A stretch of 64,000 nt of DNA from Xylona heveae TC161. Lineage: Eukaryota > Ascomycota > Xylonomycetes > Xylonales > Xylonaceae. Shown in pieces: positions 33,917-44,908 of the stretch. Both the position numbers and the translations under genes were made by a program. The notes beneath the pieces were generated by a model, which had not been told where the DNA came from, made no database searches, and saw only the letters and a program-made list of their open reading frames with translations. Where the stretch lies: contig NW_017264194.1 in the NCBI RefSeq assembly GCF_001619985.1, positions 1,421,511 through 1,485,510 of the forward strand. Direction: 5' to 3'. The first letter of the stretch is position 1, and each line of letters starts with the position of its first letter.

Positions 33917-33960
33917 GTACATACATACATACATACATACATACATACATACATACACAT
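33917..33960. repeat. (ACAT)n microsatellite
   Basis: About ten perfect tetranucleotide units, just downstream of the tandem duplication. Confidence 0.95.
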
Positions 33961-34585
33961 ATAGTATGATTCTATGGAAAATTGAGCCTATGTAGATACT
34001 TAGAGATGAAAGTCTGGAAACGACCAGAAGCATTCGAAAGGTTCTGGTTTGTGGTAGCGTTGCTGTAGGGAGGCGAGCGGCATGAGGACCGTTGTCAAAC
34101 TATGTTATCGCTTTATGCAACGTCTTATGAGAGGAAAGAATACAACAATAATAAAGCAAGATAAAAACTAATCTATCGTTCGACGCCATCAGTGCGGGAT
34201 CTCCTGAAGGAGCTCAAAAAAAAAAGTCCCGTGCGACAAAGCCTATGCAAAGGTATCTAGAGAAAAAAGCTCTACGCACACTGGGCAGATCGACGCCAAC
34301 CTGATTTGGTCTGATTATAGGAAATGCAATTAAGTCAAGTTTCTGTCCAGCAATTCCGAGATACGCCTGCGAAGTATGCCGAGCCTGCCCGTTGAGGCTG
34401 CGAGAAGTATGCTTTTCACAATCAGAGTATTTGCAGCCAAAGTTTTTGAGATGAATTCTTTGAGATGAAATTACTCGGCAGCTCTGTCCGCTGACGAGTA
34501 TTCTAATTATTTTGGGCCATTAATTCCAAAACCAGATGAAAATTGCGAGTAAATAAGACTAGCGACAAGTATGGTAGCCAACTCT
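33961..34585. other. Intergenic
   Basis: AT-rich spacer between the tandem repeats and the inverted remnant copy. No gene seen. Confidence 0.4.
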
Positions 34586-34589
34586 TCAG

Positions 34590-35700
34590 GAGCGCTTCGG
34601 GGTGATTTCTTCAGTCACCTCCAGCCGTGGCTTCCTCGGAGAGGGGGAAGGAGACGGCGAAGCGGCTGGCATCATTTTCGTCAGTGTGACTAAATTTAAA
34701 AGGAAGGCAAATGTCCTTTACCTGGGGGAGGGGGGAGATGCGGTCGGTTCTGCCCTGCGGGAGGGGATTAATTCCTCGGCGGGCCGCTTTCGCGCGAGGG
34801 GAAAAACACGGCTATAAGAGGAAGTTGTTACTCAGACCGATAGATATAACAACAGAAGCAAAGCGCTCACAATTCCTAAAAAGGCCCAGAGGACAGCCTC
34901 AACTCCAGTGAGAGGGAAAGTTTGACGATAGCCAGGCGTCTTTTAAAGAAGCAGGAGAAACAAATTTCAAGCACCGGAATAGCTATAAGAAGAAGTTGTT
35001 AGTTAGAACGGCGATAATGACAGCAGATAGACAAACATTCACGATTTTCTAAACCCAGGCTGTGACATGTCTTTGGAGGCACTTCAACCATGACGTGCTT
35101 TAGAGGACCGAAAACGCGTTCCGAAAGGCAGAAAGAAGTTGAGATCCAGTGTTACACCATTTAAATAGGTGTGTTTAGAAGTTCGAAGTTTCTATGTAAG
35201 GAATTGTATTCGAAAGATAGGATTCTGAGACATACCATAAGTTAAAAACTGCGTGAGAGTAAATAAAAGAAAAGAGAGGTTCCTCACTCATTCCATGCCA
35301 CCTTTTCAAACGTAAAAGGTAAAGGTACCAAGTAAAAAGTCGAGTGTTCAAAGAAACATCGCTTGACCATTGGAGGCAAAGAAAGCCATGGTGAAAATTT
35401 CCGAAATTCCTTCTGCAGGGTTATCGAGAGCATGCTGGACCGAGGCGCCTTCTGTGGGGATGGATAAGCATGGAGCGTTGGTGGTGATTGTGGCGGCGGA
35501 GAGGGAAATCGAAAATAGTGCTGGGGGTGGTGGTGGTGGTTGGGGGAGGCACTTCAGGGGAGAGGTGTTCTTCGAAGAGCGCAGACGCATTGTGCTCATG
35601 CGGTTGATCTGAGAGTAAAAGATAGCAAATGTGCTCATTTGATAAAATTCAAAGTTGACAGCGACTTCGCATGTATACTTGGACGAACGAGGTCGCATTT
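34590..35700 (-). pseudogene. Decayed inverted copy of the orphan gene
   Basis: The minus strand repeats the orphan gene's 5' half in pieces. About 35350-35612 matches its first exon (MSTMRLRSSKNTSPLKCLP, then the Ala/Pro tract and a PTEGAS block like SPQKAPS). 34690-34800 matches exon 3 with the following intron. 34600-34690 matches the start of exon 4, nearly identical except for a 9-bp loss. Exons 2 and 3 appear fused, as if recombination between their related sequences removed intron 2. The gap between exon-1 and exon-3 pieces is larger than in the intact gene, and the 3' half is absent. A further ATGCG...CGTCCAAG fragment at 35680-35698 may be a second, older remnant. Confidence 0.75.
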
Positions 35701-37354
35701 TCTGAAGTCGAAATGCCCTCCTCGCCGATCAAGCCCAAGGAAGGTCCCACTCCAGTCGGAGGATTCATTCCTCTTACTGCGTTTTCCAGGGGCAAGCCAT
35801 CTCTCAATCCCAGCAGGAGAAACACCCGGTCGAAACTACCTAGTTAGGTAGGTACCTTGCTATTCCGTTTCGATTCAGAGGACGTAGCTTTGGCATGGCA
35901 ATAAGAAATGTCGCCTTGATCTTAGACGTTTGACAAAACATAAGTGGAAAAATAAATATAAAAAACATTAAGATAAATTGGTCATTCAACCAAAGGTCGA
36001 CTTGCTTGAAGACGGCAGTGGCTTGAAAGCTGAGAGAGTAATTTGTATACTTGCGAGAGAAAAGAAATCAGAAAATGGTGGGGGATCGAAGGGGTTTATA
36101 TAGACGGAATCTATATCCGCCAGGGTAGGATGTCTGGCGTGAACCACGCAGGAAGGGGGAAGAGGAAATCGCGAAGGAAAGTGTAGAGTTGGCCTCTTCT
36201 TGCATCTTTCCGCATTCACAGGGTCGATATAGGAAGCGGTGACCCTTGATGATGGTGAAGCGACTGGTGACTTTCTCATGAAACCAACCAGGGGAATGGT
36301 ACCGGGAATATGATATTCAATCTGGAGGAAGCTGCGACCAGGCAAGTGAGCATTGAACCGGGAAACACAGGGTTATCATATCTGTATGCTAATTTGAGAA
36401 GGAAAGCAGAGAGTGCAGAAGGGAAGATGTGGTGATGATATATTATCATGGTGACATATCAAGATTATGTTGCGGGCCGAGCCGAACAGTCTAATTTGGG
36501 ACAAACGAAGGGCAGTAACCTACTCTGTACAATATAAGGGATGTCGTTCAAATAAGGAAGGCACGCTAGATACCTTAGTTAACTTACAGTTAATATCCTG
36601 CATAAGCCACGTGGGCAAGAGCGAAGGGGAAGCCACACCTCAACGTGCTCTTCGCCCAGAAAATCCCCTTCTCCTCGCTACTTCTCCTTGCAACTTGCAG
36701 ATCACCCGACTTCTATTTACATTGACCTCAAGGGCTGGAAACACCCTGAAATGAACTCCTTCGCTCCTCCGTATCTGCCAAAGGCATCAATAGCGGACAC
36801 TGCAAATAGTGGTTGCCTAGGTCTTGAACAGCACAATGAAGCGCCGCAGGAGCACAATGGTGATTAATGTTCTTTCTTGCGTTTCATAATATTCTTCTAT
36901 CTTCTAGAAAGCGCTTTCCAGATAAGACAGAATTCGGCAGCACGTCGCAGTGCTGCTTCTTTCTCAAGCCACGTGTGAGCGGACAAGGGCTGAACAACTC
37001 CTCTAGAGACTGAGCCAGATACTCCCTTCTTCTCTGAACAGATCTGGCCCAAAATTGATCACGCCTGAGATTTGCATTGATTGAACATTGGCCGAACACC
37101 GCAAGTACGCAGGCCTCACTGTAGCCTCTTGAACTGTAATCCGCCTGTTCAGAAATTGGTGTGCTAGTTGCTGCGCTTTAAGAAATGGCCTTTGCCCAGT
37201 TTTTTGTCCTTGCCTTTTTGCTGGTTCCTGCATTACCGTTCTGCCATTACAGCCAAATTCGATATAGCGCATTTGTATTCCTGTCTCCAAACTTCCTGCA
37301 GAAAAGATCATCAACCAGACGCAAACTAACTAACTCCAGACCGAACCTTCCCAA
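35701..37354. other. Intergenic with a short open frame
   Basis: Gene-poor 1.65 kb. 35713-35847 (+) encodes a 44-residue basic Pro/Ser-rich peptide starting MPSSPIKPKE that I cannot assign. A minus-strand frame at 35986-36345 lacks a good start. No RNA gene noticed. Confidence 0.35.
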
Positions 37355-38909
37355 ATGACAGCTGCGCACCTCACGTCAGGCGAATCCTTTCAAAGGTTCC
37401 ATCCGCAAACATTCGGAATTGAACTTGAATTTATCGTGCAATATGACCCAGCACGTTATGTGCCATCCAATCTTGCCAGTCATGGTGAAAATTACAGAAA
37501 CGTCTACGAGCATATGACCCATGTCCTGCATTCGGCAGGATATCCCGTCAATACGCCTCAGATCCCATTCGATGAGAGCTATGGGACAACCTTTCCAGTG
37601 CTAGGCTCGCCATTCGACACGCCTGCTCGTTGGACCATAGCCTATGATCCAAGCATCAAAGCAAAGCCAAAGAAGTCACATATTGTGGAAGCCGATATCG
37701 ACCTTAGACGTGAAGACCCAATACAAACCCAAACACTCTCAGAAAGTGCCGTTTCTGGCGACGGAAGCAACAATGACCGTCGAAGTCATATACGCCCTAT
37801 TCGCTCGTTCAAACCTAGATACGCCGGCATTGAGCTCAAATCCCCTATATTGCCCGTCAGTCAAGAGTCATTCGAAATCATTCGTGAAGTGGTAATGTTA
37901 CTAAAACGAAAATTTAGTCTGCATTGCAATCTATCGACCGGATTTCATGTTCATGTCGGATATGGTCAGCACGGCATACCTCTCCGAACTTTACAGAATT
38001 TGGCGCAAGTAGTGACTATTTTCCAGCCGCAGATTGATTCCTTACATCCACCATCACGCTTGGACAATCACTGGTGTCGCCGGCCGTTGGATAATTTGGA
38101 AGACGAAAGCTTTGATAGGCATCTCAGGAATGCTCTTCCTGTGATTCCGCCTCGCCCCAGAAGATACAATTTCCAACCTGAGGCAGAGCGACGATCCTTC
38201 GAAAGAGGAAATTATGGAAGCCAGAATTGCGTCTCCGAATCCAGCTCCCCGATCATTGATACCAATGGCGTTTATGGTAATCAATTTGCATCGTTCTCCG
38301 AGGCACGAACAACACGAACAGCCAGCCAAGAATGTACTCCATCTCGTCTCCTAACACGAAGGAACCAACATCTTTCTATGAAGACAAAGGCCTTCGCGCT
38401 AGTTCAGATATTGGAAGACGTTGCCAATGTCGAGCACTTAATGGCGCTGATGCATCCCGACGAGGAAAGATACCACGCATACAATTTCAAAAGTCTCGAC
38501 AAACACCGCACTGTGGAGTTTCGCCAACATGTTGGGACCTTGAATGCTGATCGAATTATCGCATGGGCCGAGTTTGTTACTGGCTTGATTCGTTTCTGCA
38601 ATAGGGTTTCTGCGGAAGCCGCATTCAGACTCTTGTCTAAATTTGGCCCGGCACGGCTGAGCTTGAAGCAGATCAAATGCAAGGGCACGACCGACGCCGG
38701 CCAGGAAGACGATGACGATGAAGATTCCACACGGACCGCACAGCCTCTTCTCCCTGCGAGATCGTTTAGTTTCTTGGATCTCTGCTGTGTCATCCGCAAA
38801 CCCCACCTGGTTGATTTCTATCGCGGTAAGCTTTTCCGGCATACATGATGGCATATCTGTGTCTAACAAGGAAGTTGCAAGAAGATGGGAACAGGGATTG
38901 TTGTGTTAG
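37355..38909 (+). CDS. Amidoligase-family protein (glutamine-synthetase-like COOH-NH2 ligase)
   Basis: Predicted ATP-dependent amide-bond-forming enzyme of the Amidoligase_2 family; substrate unknown. Motifs: FGIELEFIVQYD near residue 20 (catalytic acidic strand), AGIELKSPIL (residues about 168-177), STGFHVHVG (His pair), AYNFKSLDKHRTVEFRQHVGTL (metal and nucleotide-contacting residues) and the helix IIAWAEFVTGLIRFC. The frame reads straight to a stop at 38848. However, a GTAAGC donor at 38826 with a CTAAC branch site allows a 49-bp intron (AAG acceptor) and the ending VARRWEQGLLC, which looks more natural. I give the spliced end: exons 37355-38825 and 38875-38909, 501 residues. An acidic low-complexity stretch lies before the last domain. 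Confidence 0.82.
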
Positions 38910-39777
38910 ATACCACAGATGGTATGATTTATATGAAAGCAAAGGTACCGCAGGGAAGTGATACCCCATTAGACTGTTAGGTGTTGGTGTCCTGTGTCGG
39001 TTTTATTGTCGGATATACATTTGCATTTATTGTTTATGCTTGAAGTCTTTTTTGGAGGAGATTTGACCATCGCATTTGGATATATAATTCAGCATAATTT
39101 TGTAGATTTTCCATTCATGGATCATTCCTTTGTTTTCCGCAGTTTATAGACAATGCATGTTCATCGTTGAGGATCGCAAGAGGAGCCCTGGATTAACGTC
39201 ATGAGTAAATGGAATTCCGAGTGAGATTCCATAGCAAGTAAGTTGACTACTGGGCTTGAATTGGAAGCAAAAACACGTGGACTGAATTACTGATTAGGAA
39301 ATCCAATATTAGATTCAAGAACCCCTATAGATGTTTTATTTTTTAGTTTTGGCTGATCGGTTTGTCTGTTCTGTCCAAATGTACAAATGAAACAAGAGAT
39401 AAAAACGCCACTAGATTGACGGGCAGGACAAGACGTCAACGGCCAAATGCGGAACCGTCAAAGGCGGAGTTCACGCCCTCGAGAGAGAATATGTTACGTG
39501 GTGAGGAGATCGTGATTAACGGCGTAAGAAATGGTATAAGATGGTGAATGATTGAGCTCACAAGTCTCTTAGTAGTGCATGAGCACAGAGGAGAGAAACC
39601 CGGGGTTGAGCTGTATCAGAGTGTGGCATGACATAGCATAACTCCAGAAATTCAAGGTCGATGATGCCGAAAGAGAAAGAACCAAGGAATTGGTGTCTTG
39701 TGGAGAGCGCTGGGACAAGTTGAGCGGATAAATGCCCACTTTCTTGGCCCGGATCGGGAAATTTTCAGGTATGGCGT
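38910..39777. other. Convergent intergenic region
   Basis: 3' sides of the amidoligase and PRPP synthetase genes; AT-rich around 39000-39130. No gene. Confidence 0.4.
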
Positions 39778-41315
39778 CTAATCGTACTGGAAGAGGACAC
39801 TGATACTTTCGCCGTAATGCACGCGGCGGATTGCCTAGTCACCGGAATGTCAGCGACAAATGTTCGGGAAAGAAAAGAAAAGAAAAAAAAAAAAAAACCG
39901 GTTGACGCTAGCTTTTTGCTGGCGCAAGAGTTCGGTTCTTACCTCTGCGAAGACATGGCCGACGTCGAGCACCTCAAGCTTGGGGCAGCGCTTCTTGTGC
40001 TCGTCTTGAGGCACACTGTTGGTCACAACAACGTGGTCCAATGGGCTGGCGTTGATTCTCTCAATGGCATCTCCGCTAAGTACGCCGTGAGTGATCAAAG
40101 CATAAATCTTGGTGGCGCCCTCTTTCTTCAGCAATTTTGCCGCACGGGTAATCGTGTTGGAGGTGTCGGCCAAGTCATCGATAAGAATGGCGGTGCGATC
40201 GGCAACATCACCGACGAGCATCATGGTGGCGTTTTGCCGATCATTGATTCGCGTGGGCCGCCGTTCCTGCAGCAGAGAAACCGAGTCAGCCAAGTTTTGC
40301 ATACCTTCAACTGGGAACCTTTTCATTCCAATTGTTATCAGAGCGCGCTGGACTTGAGACGTACTTTGTGGATCAATGCGAATGGCATTCCAAGCTGATC
40401 AGCAATTGCGGTGGCTCTTTTGGCACCACCTGCGTCAGGGCTGACAATAACAGCATTCTGATAATCGGGAATTTGGTATTGAATGTACTTTCGCATCAGC
40501 GGCCTGCCGTAAAGGTTATCGACAGGAATGTCGAAGAAACCCTGATACTGAGGATCGTGGAGGTCCATTGTGATGACATGATCAGCCCCAGCGCAAGTCA
40601 GCAGGTCAGCGACAAGGGTCCCGGCCTGCGCGACCCATTGCTTGTATCCTGGCTGCGGCTGGAAAGGCTTCTGCAGCGGCCGATGGTCGTCACTCTCCGC
40701 AGCGCGGCTGGACGAAGTGGATATGCCCCGTCCCCGTCCGGTCTTTTCTGACATAGAGTCAATGGTATCACTCCGCCTGAGTGCACCATTCATCTGGTCT
40801 CGAGAGGTCTTGCCCTCGGCTTCATTAATACCATTGGTTAGCTGCTCAAGGCTGGCTTTGCTGAGCTGCTTGTGCAGGCTGTCGACGTTGCCATTCAGGC
40901 CTTGACTTTCGGGTCGGCTGGGGTGAGGGGTCGTGGGTCTGCTTTCGAACGTATAAGGGCGGCTGAAATCGTTGGATGACTTGGTGAGTGGAGCACCTGT
41001 CTTGTTGTACGGGAGATCGCTCTGCCGGGAGTAGGGGAAAAGAGGTAAAACGGCGGTGACTCGGCGAGCGGAAGCAGTCTTGCAGGCAGAAACCAAGATC
41101 AAGAGTTCCATGAAATGATCGTTGACCTTCCCACCGCCAGACTGGATAATGTAGACGTCCTTGCCTCGAACCGAGTCTCCGATTTCGACTCGGGTCTCAC
41201 CCACGGCAAACTTCGAAAGAAGGACATTGGCCGCCGGAACGCCCAGGTGGTTGCAGATGGTTTCGTTCAGGTTAGGGTGGGAGCTGCCCCCCAGAACGAC
41301 AATGTTTCGAACCAT
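39778..41315 (-). CDS. Ribose-phosphate pyrophosphokinase with non-homologous insert (Prs1/Prs5-type)
   Basis: Makes PRPP from ribose-5-phosphate and ATP for nucleotide, His and Trp synthesis; 443 residues. Exons 40365-41315, 39943-40266 and 39778-39834 (introns 98 and 108 bp). The short last exon supplies AIRRVHYGESISVLFQYD, the conserved enzyme end. Motifs: VVLGGSSHP, GETRVEIGDSVRGKDVYIIQSG, RVTAVLPLFPYSRQSD, DHVITMDLHDPQYQGFF, VIVSPDAGGAKRAT and AILIDDLADTSNTITRAA (PRPP loop). An insert of about 105 Ser/Thr/Arg-rich residues after PYNKTGAPLTKSSN is the non-homologous region of fungal Prs1/Prs5, linked in yeast to cell-integrity signalling. The ATG at 41315 gives the family start MVRNIVVLGG. 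The residue KVNDHFMEL replaces the more usual SVNDNLLEL. Confidence 0.93.
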
Positions 41316-42562
41316 GACTGCACGCACGTTAGGGGAGCCTCCTGGGCAATGCTGTGGAGAAGGAGAGTTCAAAATTTTGGCGGTTGGCGAAGCAATGCTT
41401 GGGAGTTGTTTGGCCAGTGAGAATTGACTCTTTTTTGCTTTTCACCCACGTAAGTGTAGCAAAGAACGGCAAGTTCCGCGGCGGTTCAAAAAATTGACTG
41501 GGTTCAGATCCGCAAGCTTGATGACGAGCGATAAGCGGGGATGAAACAAGGTGCGAAGGGGGGAAATGGTTGGAATAAAGGTGATTAAATCTGCACGAGA
41601 ATAACCTCCGACAATAAAAGGCCGATAATATGTTGAGTGATTTACATGCAAACAAAAAGAGATATGTCAGAAAGAAGCTGCTTAAGCCACCTTATGCAAG
41701 CTGCAGCCAAAACGGGAAAAAAGGGTGCACTGAATATGGGGAAGAAAAATGCGAACTGGTCAGATTTGCTGCCGCCTTTTCGCTTATCGATAAGTCCTGC
41801 ATCCCCGACCCGTTTGACTCGTGCATGTCTCTTGCCTTGACTGTCACTATCGCCCAGGACCTCTAATGACAAATTAATTGTCCCTTCATCTACCTAGGTT
41901 GAGAACCCTCTGGGACTTACAAGCTACTCAAGAGAACCCCAAATAGAAAAGAACTGGGATTTTACCACGATAATGCATCCCGCTAGGTAATAACACTGAC
42001 AAAACACCTCGGTTTAATCACGTGCAAGTAGGCATTGCAGAGATCGAGTTCTGATGCAAAGAACTCAGGCCAGAATCATGGCTCCTACAAAGATTACTCA
42101 AGGAAAGATGACTCTGAAATAAGTATCACATTATCGGGTGGTCACTTGTGAAACACTGATGAGAACAGAAACCAAAAATTTGAGTGAAGCCTCACCGCAT
42201 TTCCCAGTATGATTATAGCATGTACATTATGAAATGTAATATCAACTGGTAGCTCCTACATTCAACAAAATCTTTTTTCCTTATCTCAACTGGATACAGC
42301 TGATTAAATCGTTTTCTTTGCAAGGAGATCCATATGGATTGAAATGCATCGCTAGAATACATATGCAGTTTTGGTATCATGTACGATTTTGTTTTTTTTC
42401 CATCCAGGTAAAAGCCACACCCAGTCCGGTCCGGCGCTATTCCTCTGATGCGCACTTTCAAGCGTGAAAAATGTTAAAAGTTGTTCAAAATCTCGGACAA
42501 AGACATAGGAGCAATAAAGAGAAGGAGAGCATGGTCGACATCGTCTGAACTAATCTCCGGTA
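41316..42562. other. Intergenic
   Basis: Promoter side of the PRPP synthetase gene and 3' side of the Hub1 fusion. No gene or repeat supported. Confidence 0.4.
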
Positions 42563-43224
42563 TCAAGTTCCCTATGATAGATATTAGTGCTTCGAATCGT
42601 ACAGTATCAAGTCCAGCTACATACAAATCAAGTTGCACTCCATTGCTGACCCCGTAATCTTCGAGGGTAAGGTGATCCTTGAATGGCCGTTCGCCTTGGC
42701 GTTTAAGGAGAATCTCATGTGGTCGTCTTCCGATTCTCATTGCAACCTGAGCTTTGAAGAGCTCTATAAAAAAAAGGTCAGCGTTTTATAACCAAATATC
42801 CATGAGCGACCAGGAGAGACCAACTTATGGGGTCCGATGCGAGGCATGGAATGGCAGCTTTGGTGCCTAACCGGTCATTCACGTTGACAATGATCATGGG
42901 CTCTCCCGACGGTGCAGGGCCCGTAGCAGGAGCCGTCTTCTTCTTCTCCGGTCGAGGAGACCTCGATCGCCGCCGCTTTTCCGGTCGAGGGGAGCGCGGA
43001 CGGTCTCGACGATCTCTTCTATCTTCGCCTTTCCATTTGAATCCGCCTCCAGCCCGGCGCGGCCGGTCTTCATCCCTTCTTCGCCTGGGTGAGGGGCTTC
43101 GACGACGGTCATATCTGCTGGGTGAAGGGCTGCGGCGACGTTCGTACCGGCGAGGTGATGGGCTCCGACGGCGCTGTTCTCGGACAGGAGAACGCGAGCG
43201 TGATCGAGCTCGCGGGCTGCCCAT
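42563..43224 (-). CDS. hub1: RS-domain protein fused to Hub1/UBL5 ubiquitin-like fold
   Basis: Ubiquitin-like splicing modifier with an Arg/Ser extension; 183 residues. Exons 42825-43224, 42621-42763 and 42563-42571; introns of 61 bp (GTTGGT donor) and 49 bp. Residues 1-105 are RS/RSPSP repeats (RSRSRSPVREQRRR, repeated RRRSPSPRRY units), the type of tail found in SR splicing factors. The C-terminal 75 residues match Hub1: IIVNVNDRLGTKAAIPC, then KLFKAQVAMRIGRRPHEILL, FKDHLTLEDYGVSNGVQLDLY. Hub1 binds Snu66 and Prp38 non-covalently in the spliceosome. Splicing the last intron ends the protein LDLYGT, like the LELYYQ end of human UBL5; reading through it would give a long unrelated tail. Confidence 0.85.
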
Positions 43225-43635
43225 CGTTAAGACCTGTCGAGTGAAGAGGTCTTCTGCCGGAGGCGATGCGACCGAGCGTATCTGTGAGCGCAAGAAGTCT
43301 TGTCGGTTGGAAAGGCTGGTCCTCTAGCAGGAGATCGTAGGTTTTTGGAAAGTGTAGTTGGAGGTTTCTTCTGCCTCAAAATTTGGTTAGCTTCAGGCGG
43401 AAAATATAACTGGAGCCGCTCGGTCTAGCTGTGGGCTTAGAGATCGTCTACAGAGTAGGCTGCTGTATTCTCTCTGCCCAGTAACGAAAGGCTCCCTAAC
43501 TTCACTGCAGTAGGCGACTGTACTGCCACATTCACCCCACAATACGCTAGCCGGATCAAGCGGAGTACCAGCAGCAAGTCCTAATTGTTTCGCCCGGGGG
43601 TCTTCAGACGGTGTTTATATGGACTTCATCCCAAC
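43225..43635. promoter_or_regulatory. Shared divergent promoter, hub1 fusion and gpi15
   Basis: 411-bp gap between opposite start codons. An open frame runs into it from the right but has no ATG. No single site is claimed. Confidence 0.5.
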
Positions 43636-44386
43636 ATGTTGAATGTTCCTGTTCGCCTCTCCATTCGTCGCCCCTCACCGACGACTGTTTCATATACTGT
43701 CTCTAATGCACCTTCTCGGACAAGCTTCTCTGCTCAGGCTACCTTCTATGTCACAATAATACTACGCGTGCTACTGGCCATCTCCGCTCTGGCCGTGGCC
43801 GTTGCCAAGTTCACACAAGTTTCTGGTGCCCAGAAAGTGCCAGGTGCTCAAATTCTTTTTGAAAGTACGAGTCTGGGAACTTTCTCCGATGGGATAGCAA
43901 CTAGATTCAGCTGGAAGATTGTCTTCCCTGCTGTAGCTGCGATAATCTACGCCGTGGTGCAGAAAGGCTATACAGGTGGGTCGTGCGGCTAATGCATCCG
44001 ACAAACCTTACAAGGAGACGAAGTTAATTTCATTTCATAGAAGAATCTTTATTAGTTATCCGCGGTCTAGGAATACAGACCTCCACATCTTCTTCCACCT
44101 ATCTTTCAACAGCTGCAACCAGGTTTATCCCGACGAATGAGATCAGGGATATATTCATCCACGAAGCATTTAAAGGATTTGAGGTACGATTTTACCTTGC
44201 TGTGGTTGTACGAGGAGAGGAAGATGTGGTAGTTGTCTTTCCTGTAAGTAATATATAAATTCTATGTCTTTGGAAAATAGGCAATGTACTGACATCTGAT
44301 TCATCAAGAACCTTCTTCCGAAGCGGAGGATGTTAGAAGACGTATGGAGGGGCGTGCGATCCTGCTTATACGAAATAAAATCCTAA
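43636..44386 (+). CDS. gpi15: GPI-GlcNAc transferase subunit H (PIG-H/Gpi15)
   Basis: Subunit of the ER complex that adds GlcNAc to phosphatidylinositol, the first GPI-anchor step; 206 residues. Exons 43636-43975, 44041-44243 and 44309-44386. Two hydrophobic hairpin segments (FYVTIILRVLLAISALAVAV and IVFPAVAAIIYAVV) come first. The PIG-H domain then reads SLLVIRGLGIQTSTSSST, FIPTNEIRDIFIHEAFKGFE, FYLAVVVRGEEDVVVVFP and LPKRRMLEDVWRGVRSCLYE. The last intron uses an ATCAAG acceptor rather than CAG/TAG. The three exons are needed to complete the domain, so the model is well supported. Confidence 0.9.
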
Positions 44387-44908
44387 CCTCAGTGCCTGGC
44401 AGCTGGGAAGCAGACATGCGTCCCAATCGGCAGGGATATCGAATGTTCCTTGACTCGAGTGTTCACTCGAGCTTCCTAGTCAGGGTGCGAATGAATCCAG
44501 CCATTCTCGGGTGTCACGCTCGAGTCCAGGTGCAGAGCCAACTCGATCTACGTCGGGCGCGTTATACGAAAAGCCAATTTACAAGTTAGTTGGCATGTTC
44601 GTCCTTAGACGTCCCCTTAAACGCAGCGCACAAGAGTACCGGATCTTGAAGTGATACAGCATGATATGCAGGATAGAAAACTTCACGAGTAATGCGCGTC
44701 CCTGACTCTCCGGGATCACATCATGGCGCTAGTTTAATAGACATACGGCGTGACTACGCTCATGGGCGTTTGTTTTAAAGAAGACGTCCCCCCCCCAAAA
44801 TATTTCAAAGCGCTTACTTCGGACCGGTTATACTATATATACCATTGCCATATAAGATGCTATTATGCTTGTCTATAATATCTATAGAGAAGGATATCTG
44901 CCTGAAAC
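44387..44908. other. Convergent intergenic region
   Basis: 3' sides of gpi15 and pus3, with a C homopolymer near 44787-44796. No gene. Confidence 0.4.

Noticed and set aside
35986-36345. 119-codon minus-strand open frame
   Set aside because: There is no ATG at its start, no recognisable family, and weak coding character. Not enough to call a gene.
39850-39942. Extension of PRPP synthetase exon 2 past VFAE
   Set aside because: The read-through tail ends in a poly-Phe run from a T tract. The GTAAG donor and the AIRRVHYG exon downstream give the true end.
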